The notes beneath the pieces were generated by a model that was given only the letters and a program-made list of their open reading frames with translations, was not told where the DNA came from and did not search any database. From positions 313,156-337,067 of the forward strand of contig NW_014577163.1 of assembly GCF_000485595.1 (NCBI RefSeq): 23,912 nucleotides of DNA. The letters are read 5' to 3'. The DNA comes from Priapulus caudatus (taxonomy: Eukaryota; Priapulida; Priapulimorpha; Priapulimorphida; Priapulidae). Position numbers and translations under genes: made by a program. Below, one piece after another: positions 18,496-23,912 of the stretch (position 1 is its first letter; each line of letters begins with the position of its first letter).

Positions 18496-19140
18496 GTTTC
18501 TAGAATATGGATGTGCCATGAATATGACAACACTGATGTCATTGAGGCAGTTCAGGAATCCATGTTTAACCCTCCTCTTGAGGGTCAAAAGGTTATCAGA
18601 TACTTACTCTTCGCACGTCAGTGGAAAGCACATTTCATGGTCCTTTCAATAAAGTGATAATAATGATAGGTCAGCGCTGAAACAAAAAAGTTTTTCACTC
18701 TGTCCATTAGGCAGATGTCCTCAGAAAATGTCTGATATCTGACCTTTCCCCCACTGCCCTTTGACCTGTGACCTCCAATTTCGCACTGGTGATGGGTTTC
18801 CTGCCCATCACACTCTACACCGAATATTAAGAGCATAGGTCGAGCGGTTAAGATTTGTGCCGTAATTCTGTATTTCCTCCTATACCTTAAGTTAAGGGGG
18901 AAATATTCCCCCTCCGTTTACACATCTTGACCTTTGACCCTTGACCCCCAAATTTGTCATCCTGAGTAATTTTCACGATCCCCCGCCCCCGATGTCCCGA
19001 ATATCGTGACTGTACGTCGAGCGGTTTAGATTTGTGTCCAACTGTTGACGGACGGACGCACAGACGATCATGCGATTCTACAAGCTGCATCTGACTACGT
19101 CTGATGAGCTCAAAATACACGTACACTTTCTATACACATA
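18496..19140. repeat. Retroelement-like 3' sequence, two related segments
   Basis: CTTTGACCTGTGACCTCCAA (near 18759) and CTTTGACCCTTGACCCCCAA (near 18931) head two segments that each contain TCGAGCGGTT(A/T)AGATTTGTG (near 18839 and 19017). The second is followed by GACGGACGGACGCACAGACG. This resembles diverged non-LTR element or SINE tails, from memory only. Confidence 0.4.
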
Positions 19141-20016
19141 CAAATACTAATTACGTCCTATATAGCTCACAAACATGCAAAAATCATACTGTATTTAAAA
19201 TAGACATTCGATTGGCTGATTCTTTTTCAAAAATACATCTTTGCTACTAAGCTCAAGGCACAAAAATATGAAGCTCCATGAAGCTATCTATATATGGTCG
19301 CTCTATAAAGTATATTTTCCCATGATAAGTCGCATACCAAGTTTAGTGATGTTTGTCAGCCATGCTACGATGGCTAATGGCTGCATCATCTTGATATCCT
19401 CCTGCATGCTAATTCATAATATTACGAAATATTAAAAAATAACATGATTTTGTCTCAGATAGCTGCACTTACTATTACCTGCGCTAATCTACACATCAAA
19501 TCTTTAAATGATTTTTAAATTAAATGTAAAAATAAAGCATCGCATAAATATAATTTACAAGTTCATGAGAACATTTTCAGCAAAGTAACAACTATAGCCT
19601 ACATATATACTGGTTTTGCTACATACTGTAGATATTTGATATTTAATTGTCTGGGGGCAGAGAAGAGAAAAATATTGGGAGCATTTTACAATTGAAATAG
19701 TTTACATACTAGCACAATAAATTGAGCATATTACGAAGATTTAACAATAAACAGGAAGTAAATAATTTACAATAGGAACATTACCATGTACATTATCACC
19801 ATGAACCCACGTAGTTAGGTTCATACCATAACTATGATCTATACCATCAAGTATGCTATATACCATTCGTCACATAGGTATATACCATCATGTATCAATC
19901 CAACAATAAAATGTTTATCTTCTATATTTTTTGGAAAAGGTTGCTCAGCAAAGGTTTGTAAAATTTTACCATGGTTTGGATTAGACACCAGATGAAATAT
20001 GATACTGTCATCAGAC
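19141..20016. other. Intergenic, no gene seen
   Basis: AT-rich sequence without repeats or frames of note. Confidence 0.4.
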
Positions 20017-20292
20017 TGCATACCAGTGGCAGATCTTGAATGGAGTTGGGGGGTTGCACCCCCCCCCCCCGTTCAGCCACTGACTAATGTTATGATACTA
20101 GTAAAATGGGGCCAAAAATAAAAAAGTCAGTCTGCAGGCTGATAGAAACTGGGGATTTTCCCTGGGACCGCACAGCTGCCTGAATTTTCCAGGTGGGAGG
20201 GGGCGTGCCCCCGGACCACCCTAGCACCGCGTGCCTTCGGCATGCCTTCACTCAATTATCAACCCCCCCCCCTAGATCCGCCCATGCACACC
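20017..20292. mobile_element. hAT-like GC-run MITE with 8-bp target duplication
   Basis: TGCATACC (20017-20024) and TGCACACC (20285-20292) flank an element with related ends, AGTGGCAGATC and (inverted) TGGGCGGATC. It has long C runs at both sides and the internal block CGTGCCCCCGGACCACCCTA, shared in form with the block at 1490-1509. Confidence 0.65.
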
Positions 20293-21020
20293 ATTGTGGT
20301 ATTTTTTGAAGATTCACAAAGCCTTAGAGTAAGTATCCATGTAAGAGAGTAGTTCACACGCTTAATGAATACTTGATAAAAAACCAAGTACATAGATTCC
20401 TAATTTAAACATATATGCAGGAGCAACTGATTATTAATTCTCTCCTGTCTTGATTATCACCGGTCAATTAATTTAATGAAGGGGGGCCTATATAGTTTAC
20501 TGACCTACACAATAAAGTGTTTAACTAACACTACTGCAACATGCTACATTGACTACCAGGCATGAAGCCTGATGTCAACCATTCACAACTACAACCTTCA
20601 TCACTATCAAAAGTTATTAAAAACCAAGTTCTCCTCTAAGAGCTGTGCGCTGCAACTCAGGCTCAGTTAAATTGACTACACTCACTTTGCTAGCTACTGA
20701 CATCACTCTTATAATCACAGGTTTTTTTCACTGGGTGGAGGTTTTAGCATTCGACCATGACTGAAGGTCATTTCATCTAAAGTGGTGGTGAATCGGCTCA
20801 CCTAGTTGCGATGGGAAAAAACTATGAACATTTATCTGGTTGGAGATGGAGTGCCAATAATAATAATACGTTATGAAAACATACAAAAACTCCAATGACG
20901 ACTTAATTGCCTCAACTGTGCAAGATCTATTCGGAGCAAAGCGCTGAGCATATAAGCAACGAGATTTGAACCACATGAACTATTGATGCAAACGTGCGCC
21001 GCACTACTGAAACACCAACT
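20293..21020 (-). other. 3' flank of the PAQR gene
   Basis: No other gene is seen. The minus strand has an ATTAAA at 20477-20472 that could serve as poly(A) signal; no AATAAA is present between it and the stop codon. Confidence 0.35.
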
Positions 21021-21916
21021 TCAATCGTCATGGCCATGATCGCTCCTGTAGAGATACACGATGAACGTGAAGACGATGACAAGATTCATTACGGTGAGCA
21101 GACAGAGGGCGCCGATGCTCCATGTGAACGGGAGTACATCGCCAGCATCCAGAACATCATCCTTGCGTTGCTTCATGTCGATGAGCAGCGCGTTGATCTG
21201 CTCGTTTGTTGCCATGACGCTCGACATGTGAAACAACATGTGGGAATGTCCGATGAAGTCAAACTTACCCGGCATAAAGCGCTCGGGGATGTGTGTCGCG
21301 TACAAGAAGCATGTTACGAATGCCAACACAAACTGCTTGCGGAACACCCAGTGCGAATTGGCATAAGGATCCTCGGCAGCGTACAGTGATAGACGGTACA
21401 TGACAGGCGCACTCACCCAGAAGTACATGACGCAGAACGCGGCAATCTTGAGAGTCTTCGAGTACTTGAAATGCTCTAAGAGCAGGCGTGACAGGCAGGT
21501 AACGACTGTGCACAGCAGGCATACCGCAAAGCAGCTGTACAAGTAGAGCGTGGCATAGGTGGTACCAAGCAGCATAGCCGGCATCGCGTAGGCACGGTAC
21601 GCGATTGCAACACCGAACGCGTAGAAGCTGAGGCCGGCGTAGTCGAAAAAGAAGCAAATGTGACGCGTTCGGTGCGACATGCTGCATAAGAGATGCGCAA
21701 ACGAGCTGCTGAATGGGTATGCACATGACGCGATCATGAAGGCAAACAGCGGCCACGAGTACCGGTCGTTGATGAAGTCGTGCGTGTCAAGCAGGAAGAT
21801 AAGATGCCAGAAAAAGTACCAGGCAGGAACGAAGTGTGTCCAGAAGTTCAGCGTCTCATTGTGAACATCAAATATGCTGCGCAGGCAGTCGGTCAGTGAG
21901 AATCGATAGCGGTAAC
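21021..21916 (-). CDS. PAQR gene second coding exon (all membrane segments)
   Basis: The acceptor ends tcattcag and the exon starts at 21916, completing the split Gly codon and continuing YRYRFSLTDC. A single large exon of 896 nt carries the whole seven/eight-helix core and ends ...YRSDHGHDD with TGA at 21023-21021. The open frame continues 19 nt upstream into intron sequence, which is not coding. Confidence 0.93.
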
Positions 21917-22212
21917 CTGAATGATGGACAAGCACATATGTCAGCAGCTTTTCGGTGACTGGGCGTTAGCTAAATAGCACCAGATGACGTTAGTACAGTA
22001 GCACACTCTTGTTTATAACTTGAGAAAACGTCAAAAGATACACGAAATCTTAGTAATAAAGAAAGATATGAAAAAACAAGAAATCATTAAGAAACATACA
22101 AACATGTGAAATAGACTTCTAAAGTGCTTGACGTACCTGACAATATGAACTTCTCCTGGTAGTGTGGCGGTACCTGGTGGCAATACAGGACCTTCCCATT
22201 ATTGTTCAACAT
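21021..22212 (-). CDS. PAQR-family receptor, membrane progestin receptor type, 323 aa, 2 coding exons
   Basis: Exons on the minus strand are 22212-22137 and 21916-21021, joined by a 220-nt phase 1 intron (cag/gtacgt donor, cattcag acceptor). The protein carries the PAQR signature FILSGYRYRFSLTDC...NETLNFWTH, then about eight hydrophobic segments (near 51-68, 80-103, 112-132, 140-168, 181-204, 219-235, 249-271 and 289-314). The conserved metal-site residues are all present: S96-x3-H100, D117 (FFDYAG) and H251-x3-H255 (HSHMLFH). Eight segments with a hydrophobic C-terminal helix fit the membrane progestin receptor branch (PAQR5-9) better than the adiponectin receptor branch. Members bind steroids at the plasma membrane or act as ceramidase-like hydrolases. 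ATG 22212 is the first Met after an in-frame upstream TGA. The exact paralogue cannot be decided here. Confidence 0.92.
22137..22212 (-). CDS. PAQR gene first coding exon
   Basis: It encodes MLNNNGKVLYCHQVPPHYQE then KFILS plus one base. Donor tcag/gtacgt at 22137/22136. The QVP....EKFILSGYR run across the junction matches the N-terminal signature of PAQR proteins. An overlapping upstream ATG in another frame gives a ten-codon uORF ending over the start. Confidence 0.85.
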
Positions 22213-22310
22213 GATGACGGTAAGGGGAGTAAATCCATACAGACCAGAGATGAGTGTTGCCACCTCTTCTCAAACTTTCTTCGTTGTCAAGGTTTATGGA
22301 TTTCTATCGC
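22137..22310 (-). other. Probable internal 5'-UTR/first-coding exon boundary of PAQR
   Basis: On the minus strand a good acceptor (ttgctattattcag) ends at 22311. A strong donor cag/gtaagt lies at 23323/23322 upstream. Together they suggest a 1012-nt 5'-UTR intron (23322-22311), so the ATG exon would start at 22310. This is inferred only from splice-site quality. Confidence 0.4.
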
Positions 22311-22548
22311 CTGAATAATAGCAAATAAGAACACACAATACAAACGTGTACAAGTTTTTTACAAGCCTTGAAATGCCACAGTTCAGTAGATTTGCATGAC
22401 AAAAACTTAACAATAGATGCATACCGATTCTAAAATTAGCCACGATCTTATCACTTGTGTACGAAATTTACTAGTTCATTCAATGTACATAACTTCAGGC
22501 GTAAAACAAATGTTCTACTTTCGAGGGTTTGTAGTTCGTGGTCTTAAT

Positions 22549-22785
22549 GGGGGCTTATGTCGGGCTTGCGGGCCGACTCGACTGGAAGCAACTGGCTGCA
22601 ATTCACTGCGACTGCAGTGCTTAGGTCGGTCGACTGCGACGCGACTGCCTGCGACTGGCCGCCACTAGTTGCTCGGAATAGAACAGTGGGCAACTGGACG
22701 CAACTAGTCGCTGCCGATCGCTTCCAGTTGCTCGAAATCCAGTTGCTTCCAGTCGAGTCGGCTCGCAAGCCTCGCATAAGCCCCC
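22549..22785. mobile_element. TIR element rich in subterminal GACTG/CAACTGG repeats
   Basis: Left end GGGGGCTTATGTCGGGCTTG and right end (inverted) GGGGGCTTATGCGAGGCTTG continue as inverted copies through GCCGACTCGACTGGAAGCAA for about 50 bp. The interior repeats GCGACTG, CAACTGG and related words on both strands. Bordering TTAA and TTTA do not prove a target duplication. It lies in the proposed 5'-UTR intron of the PAQR gene. Confidence 0.8.
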
Positions 22786-23167
22786 CTTTAGTGTTAGTGA
22801 AATTGTCACTGCCTTGTTACACGACTATAAAGTAGCACGACTGTGGTTTTATTGGTCTAACAGTGACACTTTCAAAGACAGCGACTCACCAGTTAAATAT
22901 ACTAGTCTGCCTAATAAATATACCTAGTCAACAGATCAGTGATTATCGGCACAGACACATATGATACAGAGTATGCTACACTTCATTGCGCATACTAGAA
23001 AAAAAAATTCAGATTTTGTCAGTTTTCCGTGCCTACATAATCATGTGTCATGATATCAATACAGATATTCATACCGAGGCGAACTAGTAAAAGGTGTGGC
23101 TGGTGATTTTTAATACCGACTCAGTGGCTGCCATTAATTTGACGGTCGACTGCTTTCTGAGTTTCTC
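22786..23167. other. Proposed PAQR 5'-UTR intron sequence
   Basis: No gene or further repeat seen; TTAGTGTTAGTG words occur near 22790. Confidence 0.35.
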
Positions 23168-23211
23168 CTAACACTAACACTAACACTAACAGTAACACTA
23201 ACAGTAACAAC
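23168..23211. repeat. (CACTAA)n hexamer repeat
   Basis: TAACACTAACACTAACACTA followed by CAGTAACACTAACAGTAACA, about seven hexamers. It resembles a variant telomeric word (TTAGTG). Confidence 0.85.
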
Positions 23212-23589
23212 TCAGCATCGTTACTAAGAGTAAGACGGCCATAACTCATCTTTAAAAAGATTATTCATAAGCTATATTACATAGGGCAACCTAATAACCC
23301 TAAATGCGATGTGTAAACTTACCTGAAAGTGAAAGTGACACCCAAAGTAAAGTAAACGGACAAGACCACGCCTTCGACATAACTAGTGTAGCGTGAAGTA
23401 AATAGGATTGGCATTGCCATTTGCCAAGAGCTCGACACGAGCGTTAGCACGAGTACCATAGATGTGCATTGATTAAAATACTCTACGCTGAGAACGGAGT
23501 AAAACGACGGACGTCCCAATCAATCCTATCGAACCGAGGTTATCTCGCAAAATCTCGTGGCGCTAGCTGTACCAAAAACTAGACGTATT

Positions 23590-23770
23590 CCTGAGGCGTG
23601 TTCAGGAGAGCGAGCGCTCGATGCGAACGCGCGATGAACGAACGCAGCGCCTCCTGAACGATACACGAGCGCTCGCTGTGTGCTCGCTGTCCGCTCGCCT
23701 TGATCAAAGATGGCGGCCCCCATGGAGGGACATGCGTCTAAACAGAGGAATTGCTCCGACCTGTGATTGG
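23590..23770. promoter_or_regulatory. CpG-rich probable promoter with YY1-type motif
   Basis: The block is locally rich in CpG (gagcgagcgctcg, gaacgcgcg, cgagcgctcgctg) and carries AAGATGGCGGC at 23707-23717, the consensus YY1 site frequently found at metazoan promoters. It lies about 1.4 kb upstream of the PAQR start and upstream of the strong minus-strand donor at 23323, so it may drive the PAQR transcript, a gene to the right, or both. No TATA box is evident. Confidence 0.4.
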
Positions 23771-23912
23771 AGGATAAAAATAGACCCCGCCTACTCTCGC
23801 CGCATACGCTATGCTATGACGGGTAGGAACGTGTACTAACGATCATATGGAGCGAACGATTTGAGTTATATTTCTATAAATTCTAGCTATTATAGACACA
23901 TGTCTTAGCCTT

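Noticed and set aside
21265-21756. 163-codon minus-strand frame
   Set aside because: Out-of-frame shadow of the PAQR exon.
22544-22835. Overlapping frames on both strands repeating RADSTGSNW
   Set aside because: They are the two inverted ends of the TIR element read in opposite directions.
23168-23211. True telomere array
   Set aside because: Repeat word is CACTAA, short and flanked by unique sequence; not a chromosome end.

Overview
This is nuclear DNA of a multicellular animal. Three spliced genes of typical metazoan families are present, with GT-AG introns, and between and inside them lie microsatellites, small inverted-repeat DNA transposons and short TTAGGG-like tracts. The families (major vault protein, a ten-cysteine Ly6/uPAR protein, a PAQR/membrane progestin receptor) and the repeat style fit a non-vertebrate, non-insect animal. 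I cannot name the phylum from the sequence alone. There are no rRNA genes, CRISPR arrays or bacterial operons.

Layout. 1-1909: a hAT-like GC-run element, a four-copy tandem repeat and a 754-bp terminal-inverted-repeat element. 1910-3864 (+): five exons of the C-terminal half of major vault protein (MVP); upstream exons are not in the window, and the reading frame stops before the conserved cap-region segment. 3865-10501: intergenic, with (CT)n and (GT)n tracts, alternating purine/pyrimidine DNA, several foldback elements and two short tandem duplications. 10502-14176 (+): a complete four-exon gene for a 160-residue Ly6/uPAR (three-finger) protein, probably GPI-anchored; its first intron (2.7 kb) holds several foldbacks, including a 772-bp one. 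14177-21020: intergenic, with nested hAT-like elements at 16871-17344, tRNA-like sequence and retroelement-like debris. 22212-21021 (-): a complete two-coding-exon gene for a 323-residue PAQR protein of the membrane-progestin-receptor type. A CpG-rich, YY1-motif-containing region at 23590-23770 is its probable promoter, joined through a 5'-UTR intron.

The genes share no obvious pathway; the window looks like ordinary gene-containing euchromatin. The most notable features are the abundance of palindromic non-autonomous elements, several with clear target-site duplications, the repeated occurrence of TTAGGG-like sequence inside their loops, and the disrupted 3' end of MVP.
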